A stretch of 64,000 nt of DNA from Glandiceps talaboti (taxonomy: Eukaryota; Hemichordata; Enteropneusta; Spengelidae). Numbering within the stretch: the first letter of the stretch is position 1; each line of letters starts with the position of its first letter. The position numbers were made by a program, and so were the translations under genes. Below are positions 1-12,145 of the stretch, piece by piece. The stretch spans positions 16,266,001-16,330,000 of the forward strand of contig NC_135553.1 in assembly GCF_964340395.1 (NCBI RefSeq). The letters are read 5' to 3'. The notes under the pieces are model-generated. The model was given only the letters and a program-made list of their open reading frames with translations. It made no database searches and had not been told where the DNA came from.

Positions 1-138
1 CAATTTCGGTAATTTTTACCTTCTTTTAATTTATTTTATTTCTATTTTTACTAGTTTTGTAAATATTGTATGTATTTTAGTCTTTCCAATTTCAGAGTTT
101 CTGTAAATTGGGTAATCCTGTAGACATCTCAAATAAAT

Positions 139-142
139 AATA

Positions 143-203
<61 letters not shown>
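139..203. repeat. (TAA)n microsatellite
   Basis: Uninterrupted TAA/ATA trinucleotide run ending in a few TGA units. It accounts for the poly-Leu and poly-Ile open frames here, which are not genes. Confidence 0.95.
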
Positions 204-204
<1 letters not shown>

Positions 205-348
205 TGATGATGATAATATAGTTGCTTGCAAACATCAGAAACCCTAACAGTGATATTGTCCAGAAATACTTTCTCATTGCCAATCTCTAGAGCAATCCAT
301 GCATAGCCGAAACCGTATGATCTCTACTGAGTAGCTTTATCCAGTATC

Positions 349-561
349 TTATGCAACGTCGCAGAGGATTGGCAAAATCATGGAATCGAACATTCTGAAA
401 TGTAATTTAAGTGGTATCTGAACAACTCTTCTGCTTGCACTAAGTAGACTATTTAAAGATTTGTTGGCTTGACATGTTAGAGTGGCGACTGCTTTAGTCC
501 AGACATTTCTTGATGATAGGACGAGCTCTAAAAATTTGTAACATGGGACTGTTTCAATCAA
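349..561 (-). pseudogene. Non-LTR retrotransposon reverse transcriptase remnant
   Basis: A 70-codon open frame reads, in order, a W-T-K-A-V-A-T-L segment, a C-Q-A-N-K-S-L-N-S-L segment and F-D-S-M-I-L-P-I-L. This resembles the segment just C-terminal to the reverse transcriptase core of LINE-type elements, where FDS(L/M)(V/I)LPIL is followed by YGSE(V/I)W. The YGSEIW part is missing because the frame changes. It is a short dead fragment with no endonuclease or catalytic RT motif in view. The family is recognised by motif only and cannot be subtyped. Confidence 0.45.
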
Positions 562-639
562 AATTGTATCAAAAACCTTTGAAAAAATTACAACTTTTGT
601 TTTAAATTAACTTTCATATACCACTTTCTACAAAAGTTA

Positions 640-1050
640 GACAGTACAGAAAAAATGATTGCCCTATCTGTATACGGTGGGATTAAAAGAAATCCTGACG
701 TCATTGATAGTCGAATGGTAAGTGAGTACATTCACAACCTTGTATGGGTGATAATTGTCATTTAATGCTGAAATGGGGAAGTTTTAATAAACAAATTCTG
801 CATACTAAGCCAGGATATTAAGTTTACTTATGACTTTTAATTGCCGACACCTTGAGTAATGTGACAAAACACACACTTCATAATACTAACAAAAACTTTA
901 ATTTTCGACACAAAAACGTACAATCTTTACAACTAAAACACCTCACCACAATGTACACACTCACTTACTGTTTTTCTATCCGACCACTGCTAGGATGAGA
1001 AACATAACAAATCAATAGGGTGGCCCTCACCCAAATGCAATTTGCTTTGT
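640..1050. repeat. Upstream block shared by the three SLC52A copies (copy 1)
   Basis: The block includes a 'gtgggatta…cgtcattgat' segment near 680, 'aaatggggaa' near 771 and a CACTCACTTAC segment near 958. It aligns with 8640-8790 plus 10090-10330 (copy 2) and 16490-16925 (copy 3). It is non-coding. Similarity in all three positions shows the duplicated unit includes at least 700 bp of 5' flank, so candidate promoter sequence was duplicated with the gene. Confidence 0.75.
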
Positions 1051-1054
1051 AATA

Positions 1055-1247
<193 letters not shown>

Positions 1248-1257
1248 CTTGACAACT

Positions 1258-1284
1258 GTACACTCTTGATTGATATCTTGTAGA
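1258..1284 (+). promoter_or_regulatory. Candidate 3' splice site in the 5'UTR of SLC52A copy 1
   Basis: The segment TTGATTGATATCTTGTAG ends in AG at 1282-1283 and is followed by ACAGAAGACTC. It is conserved before the ATG in copy 2 (AG at 10415-10416) and copy 3 (AG at 17030-17031 and again at 17148-17149). TTGATTGAT could act as the branch region and the TC tract as a polypyrimidine tract. This is inference, because no transcript is available. Confidence 0.4.
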
Positions 1285-1379
1285 CAGAAGACTCCGTGAT
1301 TCAAGCTGCTCAGACAATAGTTACAGACAGACTACATGCAAATAGGAAATATTGAAAGTGTCATCAAACCATCATCACT

Positions 1380-3443
1380 ATGGAAACCAAAAACAGCAAA
1401 CTATTCATCTCCGTTGTACATACATTGGTGTGTTTATTCGGAATGGCGACTTGGATGAGTACTAGTGGGCTTATGTTACAATTGCCAATAATGGTGAACT
1501 ATCTTCCAGAAGGCTGGGCCTTAGGCTCTTATATCATACTGATTAATCAATTGGCAAGCATTGGAGTCATCGCTTTCTGCATAGCTCAATGCTTTACATC
1601 GAAAAGGGTTGAAATTCCTACCAATTATGTAATACTTTCAGTAGAGATGTTGGCATGTATTATGCTTGCATTGTTCTGGGACCAGACTTCGGGTACTACG
1701 GAAAGAGAAGAGCACAGCACTACCTTGCTGATAATTTGTGTCTTTATGGCATTGGGAAATAGCACGTCATGTCTTTCATTTTTAGCATTTATGACATTGT
1801 TTCCAAATGTTTATATGGGACCATTCTTTGTCGGTGATGGATTGAGTACCTTTGTTCCGAGTGTCTTAGCTCTTATACAAGGTGCTGGCGGTAATCCAGA
1901 ATGTCGTAATATTACAATTATCAATAGTACTGTTATTGGAAATGTGTCGATAAATACAACATACCACGAAACTGAATATTACTATCCACCGCCACGATAC
2001 TCCGTTGAAGTGTATTTCGTCCTCATCGCCATTTTACTGTGTATCAGTTTATTATCACACTCTATGTTGGCACATATGCCTATAATTACCAAGATTCATC
2101 TCAGGGAGGACGAAAACTCTAAGCCAAAGCATGCAAAATCCACTCGTTGGAGTTCGTCTACTGAAATTAGCACAGAAACATCAAACCTTTACTCATCTCA
2201 ATCAACGCCAAAACAATACGATACAGACAAAACTTTGTACAAAGACAAAGAAAAGACTGAGAATACAGTAATGCAAAATGAAAATACAGACCCAAGCTTA
2301 CGAAATGAAGATGCACCTACTGAGGCTGAACCATTACTAAAGAAATCCCGAAGTGTATCACTGTGCAGACGAGATTGGATCTACCTATTAACTATGCACG
2401 GATGGTCATGTGCAATGACAAATTCTGTTATGCCTTCGATTCAGGCTTATTCAACTCTGCCCTATGGAAATGCCACCTATCACTTTGCAGTGACATTAGG
2501 ACTGGTGATGATGCCAACAGCAAGTTTATGTGTACATTGGTTACCGGCCAAATCTAACGTCTCTATCGGAGTTCTCAGCACTATGGCCACACTTGTTGCA
2601 AGCTATATCATCTACATAGGTCTGACAAGTCCATACCCTCTATTATGCGGCAGTATATGGGGACCAATTCTATCAGTAAGTGTGTGTTGTCTAATTTTCA
2701 GAGTCTTGGCTCTCTGGCCTGACATTAGTTAGGCTATGGGATTATAAACTATGTATGTAACAAAAGAAAAACAGTGTACATTAAAGTAAGTAGTGACTCT
2801 ATTTGCTATTCAGTGAAATGAATCTTAGTTATGTTGGATACACCCTAAACAAGAATTAATAGACTATCAAACTTTCTGTCAGCAATTTTCAAATGACTTT
2901 ACTAAGTGTATATAAGCAAATTGCACTCATTTACATATGGCCACACAGTCAGCAATAACTCGTGTACTTATCAGAGAATAAATATTACTTTTTAAAAGTG
3001 GTATTGCAATAACTGGCGCTTGAGGTGACCATGATAATGCTAATATTTGACATACATGCACTACCTGTAGTATTTTAAGTATACGCGTGCGCGCGCCACA
3101 CACACACACACACACACTGTACACCTTCATTTGCCAACAGGTTGCTATGAGAGATCTTTACCATACATCCTGTCATGTGAGCAGCTCAAGTGTTACTGTA
3201 TGCTCTCTTATATATTTACAATTTATTTTGCAGGTTACGTCATGGATTCTCTTCTATTTTCTATTCACTTACGTGAGGGTGTCCGTAGGAGTCCTTTTCA
3301 GAGAGGAGGGTCATACAGCTCTGCTTTGGTATGGTGGTGTAATAATAATTGCGTCATTCCTTGGAGCTGTAGTAACTTTCCCTATGATAAATGTCCTACA
3401 TTTATTTCAACCAAACGATCCCTGTGAATTTACATGTTATTAA
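1380..3443 (+). CDS. SLC52A: Riboflavin transporter (SLC52 family), tandem copy 1
   Basis: Two exons, 1380-2675 and 3234-3443, joined in phase 0 by a 558-bp GT-AG intron, give 501 residues (human SLC52A members have about 445-470). The protein is a multi-pass plasma-membrane carrier for riboflavin uptake. Family landmarks are LPEGWALGSY (42-51), FFVGDGLS (149-156; human SLC52A3 has FFVGEGLS), P-S-I-Q-A-Y-S near 352, and exon 2 running from VTSW to NVLHLF. About 11 hydrophobic segments are visible. The loop at 177-194 has four N-glycosylation sequons, and a long hydrophilic cytosolic loop covers about 240-330. The first exon stays open past the donor (GTAAGT at 2676), so unspliced RNA would encode a false 450-residue ending. 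The intron holds (CA)n at 3097-3117. Compared with copies 2 and 3 this copy lacks a short Ile-Asp-Ser stretch in the loop. Confidence 0.95.
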
Positions 3444-4085
3444 AACGTGCACTGGAGTGGGTACCAGGTGTCTGTGATCTGAAATGGTGTCTTCAAGAAT
3501 ACAAATAACTTGGTGTGGACTTATTTTCTGAAAGTGACCTCTTGACTAGCTGCAGCAAAGATAGCAAAAATATCAAAAGAGTGACTGTTATAAAATGAGT
3601 AGAAAAGACAAGATACCGTCTTTCCATTGGACAAATCTGAATAGATCCACCATTAGCAATACATTAAGTATCAAAACAAGCTGATGAATAGTTTTTGAGA
3701 TGGTATTCTAAACATGAATTATGACCAAAACAATACATGACATAGGCACTATAACATCTTGCCAAATAAACAGGAATACAGAATCTGATAGACACTAAGA
3801 ATATGTATTCCATTACCATACTTAAGTTGTGCTGCAGAATGAAGATATGGGATAATTTTCTGAATTCAAGTTCAAGGACACCATGGTAAACAGATTGTTA
3901 AAGTGCACCTCCATAATGTTAGATATATGTATATAATATTATTAAAGTATATAATGTATTATACAGGAACACAGTATATACTCATTCATCAACCAAACCA
4001 AACGTTTAGAACATATATTATCACATCAATAAAATTTCTTAATAAGTATATAAATATCATATACTATTGACATCTTAATGTCTTA
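3444..4085. repeat. Downstream flank of SLC52A copy 1, homologous to flanks of copies 2 and 3
   Basis: Probable 3'UTR and flank. It aligns with 12480-13215 and 19128-19875, for example around the 'acctccataatgttagatat' segment and the 'aatttcttaataagtatat' segment. Homology stops near 4085, whereas copies 2 and 3 stay nearly identical for about another kilobase. At the place where copies 2 and 3 carry AATAAA, this copy has AATAGA (3639). An AATAAA is found later, at 3765-3770. Confidence 0.75.
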
Positions 4086-5640
4086 ATGGTTAGGGGTGGG
4101 GTGACATAGTACCACTGGCACAGTGGGTTACACCGAAAATATTCTTTCTTTCTTTTCAAAATACACTCTATGCTAATACCATACATGTGATACTAAGCTG
4201 TACTTTGCAGCAGCGTGCTGTCAAGGTGTACCGGAAGGTGAATTTTTAAAAGGATTGAGTATGGATATTTTAGATAAAACAGGGAAATTTTTTAAATATG
4301 TATAATATATTAATCTTGTTTAAAGTTACGCTATATATTCCTACCAATATGTATCTGGTTCTGCAACCTAATGAATCTTCACTAAATCCTCACAAAATTG
4401 CCTGCATTATGTCGTGGCCCGATAAGCTTATCCTAGCAAAATACACCAGATGTAAACTGAGCGCCTCCCGTAATATATAAGGGAACCACCAATTATTAAA
4501 ATTAAACTAAAAAAAAACGATGGTATAAACAAATTTGTGTTGCTGAGGAGAACTATGAACTTGGTTTACACCATAATTTTTATTTCTGAACGATGTGTAC
4601 GTGTGAACCATGGTCAACCTCAAATGAATCTTCGAAGAACATGTAGTGAAATAAGTTCACATAATGTGTTCGATCCGGTAACGAAGCTGAAAAAAAGGTT
4701 TCAGTTTGAGTGAGATGAAATGGTGACATGGGTCCAGCGATGTGGTGTATATTATTTATCGCTTTGCCAGTGAAGGAAGATGCTTCACCGGAATGGCCGT
4801 GCTATTGATGGACCAAATGACACAATTCCAGTAACGTAGATGAAATTACGCTGAAAAATACCTATAGTCATGCTGGCAAGTCTCTATTACTGACACGACC
4901 CTCAACGAAGGGAAGGAAGGAGTGACTCACTCCGTATGCAAGCAGGACTAGGGTTAGAGTGAGTATGTTCGATTTTATGCCAAGTAAGGCGTAATTTAGC
5001 TGAAAACCCACTCAACTTTGCAATTCAGATGTGAATCACTTCTATTTGCGTTTACATTGTAGGAATTGTCACAAACACAGAAGAAGAAGCCCCAAAATCA
5101 TGGACGCCATCTTGCCATATTACACTTCATGCATACGCATTTGTCTTCATTGCATTCTCTCACAGAATTGAACTTCATAAAGGTATAACTCAATTGAAAT
5201 GTAGACTAACCCAAAGGGAAGATCTAAAAAAAATATATAGTATTTGTATACTCACCAAACGTTTCGGATTTGGTCTGCTCGAAACGCTAATTTGGGCAGA
5301 CTAGCCACAATATCATAAAACCATTGGCAGCGACTGGCCGCTGAGGGCAGTCTTCCGAGTTTACTCAAATTAATATAGCGTAATTATATTAATTCATATT
5401 GTCTTAACACTTTAAAGTACATGAACAAATTTTATAGGATAAATGTATTTTCTTATGTTTGATGAATGTACTAATTTTTATTGAAATTGAAGTATGGAGT
5501 CTTAAGATATTGCTTAATTATTTGATTTCTAATGCAAATTTATCTAATTAAACATTAACCTATCTGGCCCAAAACCTAATCATTTCTAGCTATTACCCTA
5601 AAGATTATATATTCCAAATTTCATTACAATTGAGCCAGCC
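4086..5640. other. Intergenic, no gene seen
   Basis: AT-rich sequence with only short incidental open frames on both strands and no recognisable protein similarity. It contains one foldback repeat (4868-4957). Confidence 0.6.
4868..4957. repeat. Fragment of a foldback repeat (copies at 4.9 and 46.9 kb)
   Basis: The segment CCGTATGCAAGCAGGACTA matches, in inverted sense, the terminal arm of the better copy at 46874-46991, where AGTCCTGCTTGCATACGG is repeated as an inverted arm. Only one arm is clear here. Confidence 0.5.
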
Positions 5641-5659
5641 GATTTTTAGAAAATGATGA

Positions 5660-5675
5660 CGCAGACACACACACG

Positions 5676-5715
<40 letters not shown>

Positions 5716-5740
5716 GGCACACACACACACACACACACGA
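5660..5740. repeat. (ACAG)n and (CA)n compound microsatellite
   Basis: Tetranucleotide GACA/ACAG run (about 5673-5716) followed by CA repeats. It gives the false Cys/Val/Ser-rich open frames on the minus strand. Confidence 0.95.
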
Positions 5741-5894
5741 GGGGCAACGAAAATTCTCGGATTCATTTTTGGGAACCATACGATGTTTGAGAGCACGAAG
5801 GAGGGGTGGGGGTGGCGTTGCGAATTTTTTTGACTAAACATTTTCTCCTCAGCCCCACCCCCACTCCTCCTCTCGCCACCGTCGTAAATTTAGC

Positions 5895-6250
5895 TAGTAA
5901 TCTGTTCTTGCATGATGGGTGCATGGGGTCTCTGTTTATATATATAATTTTATTTCACCTCGAGTGGTGTGTCGTCGTAAATCAATGTGTGTGTATCTAA
6001 AAAAAATCGAAGTCAGCACAGGGTCCAAAGCCGAGTCCAAGATCTTGACAGGAAGAAGGCGTATTGAGCAGCAGTGTTATTGGCAAACAGGAGCCGCGCT
6101 ATTGGAAATCGGAAAGCCTTTTGCCACCTGAGCGTTTGGTAATATCAAGATTGAAGATTAATAGAAGCTAGCATTGGTTAACCAATAGATAAGAGTCTCT
6201 AAAGCTGGTCTTTGCTACTACACCCTAACATCAACATACATATCATTGGT
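5895..6250 (+). promoter_or_regulatory. Conserved block upstream of SLC52A copy 2, possible non-coding first exon
   Basis: The block runs from 'gcatgatgggtgcat' to 'ggtaagtccaaatgttcg'. It is repeated at 15520-15840 upstream of copy 3 with long identical stretches, for example a segment around 'caagatcttgacaggaagaa' and one around 'gattgaagattaatagaagc'. Both end in a consensus 5' splice site, GTAAGT, at 6249 and 15828. Together with the conserved acceptor before the ATG, this suggests a spliced 5'UTR exon. The matching block for copy 1 would lie outside the window. This is inference from conservation only. Confidence 0.4.
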
Positions 6251-6259
6251 AAGTCCAAA

Positions 6260-7145
6260 TGTTCGTGTATGCCATTGAAAATTCCTTCCACTCAAATATG
6301 CATCATGGTACAATGTCATAATAAGGCTCCATCAGTCAATTTGTTTGCCGTGCTTGAATTAACCATATCCTACCAGGGCAGACAGGGAAAACAGAACAAC
6401 AAAAACAATTGCTAGCATGTTATGTAAAATTCGCTTTTCTGTTGATCTGCTCAAGTTTGTATTTAAATCTACAAAACTGGTGAAATATAAATGTCAGAGT
6501 CCAAAGTTAAAGGTTGAAGCTGATCGAAGTTTAATTGCGGTGCATGACTAACGACGTCCAAGTGAAATCCCAATCTATCCAAAGATGATGTGATTCGCTT
6601 TAGACGTAATTTCAAACCATGAATTTGAAACTTGGTGCTGGGGACTAAAATCGAAAATCGAAATACGAGCATCGTTTCACTAAGGGCACCATGCTTTCTT
6701 TGGTACAATTTTGTTATTTTTTTGTTACATTGTTGTAACATATTTTGGTCTAAAATGAGGACTAATGTAATCTAAAATAGGGTACCAAGTCTGCGCACCA
6801 CTATCAAAACAATGGAGGGGGCAACTGTGTACAAATGGTATGGGGGCTCCTTTGAAACCTCCCAACCCACACTGTTCTTATACCATAAATCTAAAAAAGA
6901 TGCCCTTTCTCATACCAACTGTATTGCACAAAATAGATACTGTGGATTACTTTGAAGTGGCCCATATACAAGAACAGGACGCATTGTGGTAATGTAGCGA
7001 TGTTTTCATCTTAATTTTTTTACATCCCAGTAAAATTGGAAACTAGGCAGTAAAAGTTGATTAGAAGTTTGGGAGAAGTTAGTGGGGATGGGCACGGGAG
7101 GTGGTTTAATTTCGCAATGCCTTTTCCTATGTCTTGAAAAACGAA
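6260..7145. other. Intergenic, no gene seen
   Basis: No coding similarity and no strong repeat structure was recognised. Several short open frames look incidental. Confidence 0.5.
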
Positions 7146-7149
7146 TGAC

Positions 7150-7830
7150 AGCATTTACAGTATGTAAATAACAGTATGTAAACTGACTTATGCAATAAAT
7201 TTAGCGGTGGCTATTATTCCTGGTCATTTGTTTAATAATGTAGAGGGTGCCATTCAACTAACTGAAGAAAAGGGTGTCATTCTGTTGTTTACATACTGTA
7301 AATGCTGTCATTCGTTGTTCAAAATATTGGAAATGCTGTCATTCCACTTATGCTATAGAGTGGTGGCTGTCATTCCAACTGTTTAGTAGTATTGGTGTAG
7401 AGGTTGTCATTCAACCACAGACAAGGAAGAAAGTGATTCAACTTACTAAATGTAGAAACGAGTATCATTCGCTGTTTGCATACAGTACGTCAATGCTGTC
7501 ATTCGTTGTTCAAAACATTTCAAATGCTGTCATTCCATGTAAGCTATAGAGTGACGGCCACTTGTTTAATAGTGTAGAGGGTGTCATTCAACTAACTGAA
7601 TGTAGAAAAGGGTATCATTCCTCAGTTTATACTGTTAATGTTATCATTCGTTTTGCAAGGCACTGAAAATGATGTCATTCCACTATGCTATAGGCGGCTG
7701 TCATGTCATTAACAGTACTAGTTTAGGTGTCATTCAACTTACTAAATGCAGAAAAGGGTGTCATTCCACTGTTTGCATACTGTAAGTGCTGTCATTTGTT
7801 TTCTGTCATTCGGGTTGTCGTCGATTTAGG
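7150..7830. repeat. Complex minisatellite built on 'tgtcattc'
   Basis: The octamer TGTCATTC (or TATCATTC) recurs about 17 times at 25-60 bp spacing. Longer blocks such as 'gtagagggtgtcattcaact' recur near 7241, 7391, 7575 and 7722, giving alternating higher-order periods of about 150 and 184 bp. It lies only in the copy 2 upstream region and is absent from the matching part of copy 3, so it is an insertion or a local expansion. Confidence 0.85.
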
Positions 7831-7859
7831 GACACCTATATGAATACACTAATGATCCT

Positions 7860-8050
7860 ACATGTTTGCTAAGTTACAGTTGACATGACAACCAGTGATA
7901 ACCCAAACCAATATGGCAATAATGACCGATAGAACTTTGAACCAAGAGAGACTATGATATCGATTATCAAAATCCCACCAAGGCTCCCTTCTTCATAGAT
8001 GGAGTCCAGGGGTTTGGGTTTCATATCAGTAAATAAAAATAGACCGGGAC
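7860..8050. repeat. Segmental-duplication block (copy 2 side)
   Basis: This block ('tgacaaccagtg…', 'cgatagaactttga…', 'cgattatcaa…') aligns with 16130-16260 upstream of copy 3. It is non-coding and marks the shared 5' flank interrupted by later insertions. Confidence 0.7.
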
Positions 8051-8204
8051 ACTTCTTAGTGCACTATGGTGTAGCCTATTAAAGTTACTACAGTGCCAAA
8101 TACATCAAGACAAATAGTGTGTTTCCGTTAACCTGGTCTGAAAGGAAGTGTAAAGCTACATCCTTATCTTAAAATGAAAAAAATCACATTACTTCAATTT
8201 AAAA

Positions 8205-8440
8205 TAGGGTAGCTAGGTCGGGATTTTATCAATTTATTTAACTTTTTATTTTTATTTTGTTGTTGTTGAAAAATAATGTTTTGACCAAAAACCAAACGAA
8301 ATGTCGGTCAGAATATCCCTTCTGTGCTAGTTTGATGAGATATTTACGGGTGGGGGGGGGGTAGACTTGCATGAAGGTCAAGAAGACAAAGAATTCCGTA
8401 TATGTTCGTCAAAGTTATTTAGGGTCGCACAATATTTTTT
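8205..8440. mobile_element. Dispersed repeat family I, copy 1
   Basis: It contains 'catgaaggtcaagaagacaa' and 'gtttgatgagatatttac', which match the reverse complements of 39213-39500 and 62397-62660. It is a short non-coding interspersed element of roughly 270 bp with an internal poly-G interruption here. No protein is encoded, so it is probably a non-autonomous element. Confidence 0.7.
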
Positions 8441-8639
8441 TTTATCTTATCTTATCAGAAACAAACATTTGTTGCCATATTAGTTGGGTGGACGTCTCAG
8501 GTTGTCAGACAAATAAACCTGCAGTCAATCAATGTAACGTGGTGTGACGTGTGGTCATGACACGAGGTTATTTGTGATAACTCAGCTAGAAATCAGTAAA
8601 CATAGTCAGGAACATACTTTAATTCTTCAATACTGCGAG

Positions 8640-8790
8640 AAAAAAGTCATCGCCCTCTACGATGGAATTAGAAAAAAATCCCACCGTCATTGATGGTCGA
8701 CTGGCAAATTTACAGTTCAATCTTGTATGGGTGCAAAATGTCATTTATTGATGAAATGGGGAACTTTTAGTTAATTTTAATTTAGTGCAT
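8640..8790. repeat. Upstream block shared by SLC52A copies (copy 2)
   Basis: A 'cgtcattgatggtcgactgg' segment and 'tgtcatttattgatgaaatgg' align with 690-780 and 16535-16615. From 8800 to 10090 there is non-shared sequence holding microsatellites and a minisatellite. Confidence 0.7.
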
Positions 8791-9093
8791 ACAAAGCTGG
8801 AATGTATAATTATCAACACTATATGTCTTCCAGACTTTTAAAAGTCTCAGCGGGACTGCAAATACCCCAAAACGCTCGAAGAAGATCTGGTCGGAACTGA
8901 CTGAATATCTGCCATTTCAGCATGTTTTTACAGACACTTTTTTAAAGTTCTAAGACCGGAATATGTTTCACGAATGCTTTCTAGCAAAGTAGCATTAGTG
9001 AATGCTCAAAGCACCATAGAGAACAGACTAGAAATACCTTTATAAATAAAACAACAGTTACTATAACCATAAGAGAACATCGCTGTTTAACTC

Positions 9094-9095
<2 letters not shown>

Positions 9096-9129
<34 letters not shown>

Positions 9130-9245
9130 TTTGTTTGTTTGTTTGTTTGTTTGTTTGTTTGTTTGTTTGTTTGTTTGTTTGTTTGTTTGTTTGTTTATTT
9201 ATTTGTTTGTTTGTTTGTTTGTTTGTGTGTGTGTCTGTGTGTTTG
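9096..9245. repeat. (GT)n and (GTTT)n compound microsatellite
   Basis: GT repeats followed by about 25 TTTG units and a final GT patch. It explains the Val/Cys/Phe/Leu low-complexity frame. Confidence 0.97.
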
Positions 9246-9599
9246 TGGAATGTTAATGTAAGAGTGTATGTTGACTTGGTTTAAGTCCATGAATTTTTTG
9301 AATAACTTTTTTATCGATTCGTTGTGTTTTTATTTGAGCTTGGTGACCACAATATACAGAGTGGTGTTAGAACATAATTCATGTGATCGTGATATAGTTG
9401 TGTAAGCGCATAACTGTGCTGTGACATCCGTATATCACCCCCCCCCCCAACTAAACAATTAAAATATAAAGAAAACAAATAAATAATAGGTTACTTTATA
9501 AAGCCAAGATCCTGAACCAATTCTAGAGTGTAGGCTATAGTGTGGTTTATTGACTGGATCCGTGTGTCATGCGGAGCATTTATAAGCGGTTCAACTATG

Positions 9600-9770
9600 C
9601 AACAATGCAGCTGACACACCCCTTCAGCCTCAGGACAAGTCTTGCAAAGGACACGTCTCTTTCAGTTTCAGGACAAGTTGTGCAACTGACCGACACATCC
9701 CAGCCTCAGGACAAGTCCTGCAGCTGACACACCACTCTTCAGGACAAGTCCTGCAACTAACACAAACCTG
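9600..9770. repeat. Short minisatellite with 'caggacaagt' units
   Basis: Four degenerate copies of CAGGACAAGTCCTGCAACTG followed by ACACA-rich spacers, about 40-50 bp apart. No coding potential was seen. Confidence 0.8.
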
Positions 9771-10089
9771 AGTCTTTTTAGAGGTTCAATTTGACAGATT
9801 ATGAGGGAAATTTGATACAGTAATAAGTATCTTAATTCACATGTAATTTTAGCACATTTTGATGGAAATATTTTGAAAAATACATTTCAGTGTGTTGATT
9901 CCATTATTTCACTGGAATCTTTGCAGCATATGAAAGGTTTTGACCACAGTAAACAAAATATTGAAAATTGTCATGGAGAAATGTCAAAATTGATACAGTA
10001 CACTCACTTATGAATCCTTCTTATGGAAATAATATAAAAATGTGTACTTTTCGGGAACTGCAAAAATGTATTTCATAGTGTTAACTGTA

Positions 10090-10513
10090 ATTATGGCCGT
10101 AATATGGTGGCCCTTAAGTAACATGACAAAACACACTCCCAATACTAACAAATATTTTAATTTTTGACAAAATAACTCACTATATTTACAACTAAAACTA
10201 TCACCAATATGTACACACTCACTTAACTTTTTTTTTCATTTCATCATTTAAAAGATTTTATGTGAGGAACTTGGAACATAAGATAAAGTGGCCCTCACCC
10301 AAAGGCAATTCACGTTAGTTGTTGCTTTTATAACAACCTGTTTCCCCCTCTTTCCTCCTAAATTCTCACTCTCACGAGATATTGACAACTATACACGCTT
10401 GATTGATATCTTGTAGGCAGAAGACTCAATGATACAAGCTGCTCAGATGATAGTTACTAGCCGACATCAGGAAAAATAGGAACTATTGAGAGTCTCATCT
10501 AACCATCATCACT
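10090..10513 (+). promoter_or_regulatory. 5' flank of SLC52A copy 2
   Basis: It aligns with 840-1379 and 16670-17245, including the CACTCACTTA segment, the block preceding the ATG and the candidate acceptor TTGTAG (AG at 10415-10416). The long TC repeat of copies 1 and 3 is replaced by short mixed pyrimidine tracts. No TATA box is evident. Confidence 0.5.
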
Positions 10514-12089
10514 ATGGAAACCCAAAACAGCAAATTATTCATCTCTGCTGTACATACATTGGTATGTTTATTCGGAATGGCGTCTTGGCTGAGTAATAGC
10601 GGGGTTATGTTACAATTGCCAATAATGGTGAACTATCTTCCAGAAGGCTGGGCCTTAGGCTCTTATATCACATTAATTAATCAATTAGCAAGCTTTGGAG
10701 TCATCGTTTTCTGCATACCTCAATGCTTTACGTCGAAAAGGTTCGAAATTGTTACTAATTATGTATTTTTTTCAGTGGAAATATTGGCATGTATTATGCT
10801 TGCATTGTTCTGGGATCGTACTTCAGGTACTACGGAAGGAGAAGAGCACAGCACTGCCTTGCTGATAATTTGTTTCTTTATGGCATTGGGAAATAAAACA
10901 TCGAACCTGTCATTTTTAGCCTTTATGACACTGTTTCCAAATGTTTACATGGGATCATACTTTGTCGGTGATGCATTGAATAACTTTGTTCCGAGTGTCT
11001 TAGCTCTTCTACAAGGTGCTGGCGGTAATCCAGAATGTCGTAATATGACAATTGTTAGTAGTACTGTTATTGGAAATGTGTCGATCAATACAACATACCA
11101 CGAAACTGAATATTACTATCCAACTCCAAGATACCCCGTTGAACTGTATTTCATTGTCATCGGTATTTTACTGTGTGTAAGTTTATTATCACATTCTATG
11201 TTGGCACATATGCCTATAATTGCCAAGATTCACCTCAGAGATGACGAAAACTCTAAGCCAAAGCATACAAAATCCATTCGTTGGAGTTCGTCTACCGAAA
11301 TTACCACAGAAACATCAAACCTTTACGCATCCCAATCAAAGCCAAAACACTACGGTACAGACAACACTTTGTACAAAAACAAAGAAAAGACTGAGAATAA
11401 GGTAATGCAAAATGAAAATGCAGACCCAATTGATTCTAGCTTAGAAAATGAAGATGCACCTACTGAGGACCAACCATTGCTAAAGAAATCCCGAAGTGTA
11501 TCACTGTGCAGACGAGATTGGATCTACCTACTAACTATGCACGGATGGTCATGTGCAATGACATATTCTGTTATGCCTTCGATTCAGGCTTATTCAACTC
11601 TGCCCTATGGAAATGCCACCTATCACTTTGCAGTGACATTGGGACTGGTGACGATGCCAACAGCAAGTTTATGTGTACATTGGTTGCCTGCCAAATCTAA
11701 CGTCTCTATCGGTGTTTTCAGCACTCTGGCCACACTTGTTGCAAGCTATATCATCTACATAGGTCTGACAAGTCCAAACCCTCCATTATGTGGCAGTATG
11801 TGGGGACCAATTCTATCAGTAAGTATATATGTGATCTAATTTGCAGAGTCTTGGCTCTCTGGCCGGCCAGATATGCACTGGCTCTGTGAATGACACTAGT
11901 CAAGCCAGATAACAAAGCCTCTGAGCTAGGCCATGGCATTATAAACTATGTAACAAGTGTAAAACAGTGTACATGAAAATAAGTAGTGACATATGCTGTT
12001 GAGCGAAATTAAATTAAGTTGTGCCTCTAGCTTTAAGGTGACCCTGATGTTAATAGTTTACATACATGTACTGCATGTAGTACTTCTAA

Positions 12090-12145
<56 letters not shown>

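Noticed and set aside
2676-2732. 450-residue single-exon reading of SLC52A copy 1
   Set aside because: Readthrough of the GTAAGT donor; copies 2 and 3 and the second exon show the true junction.
3087-3233. Open frame extending upstream of SLC52A exon 2
   Set aside because: Intron sequence including (CA)n; the exon starts after TTTTGCAG.
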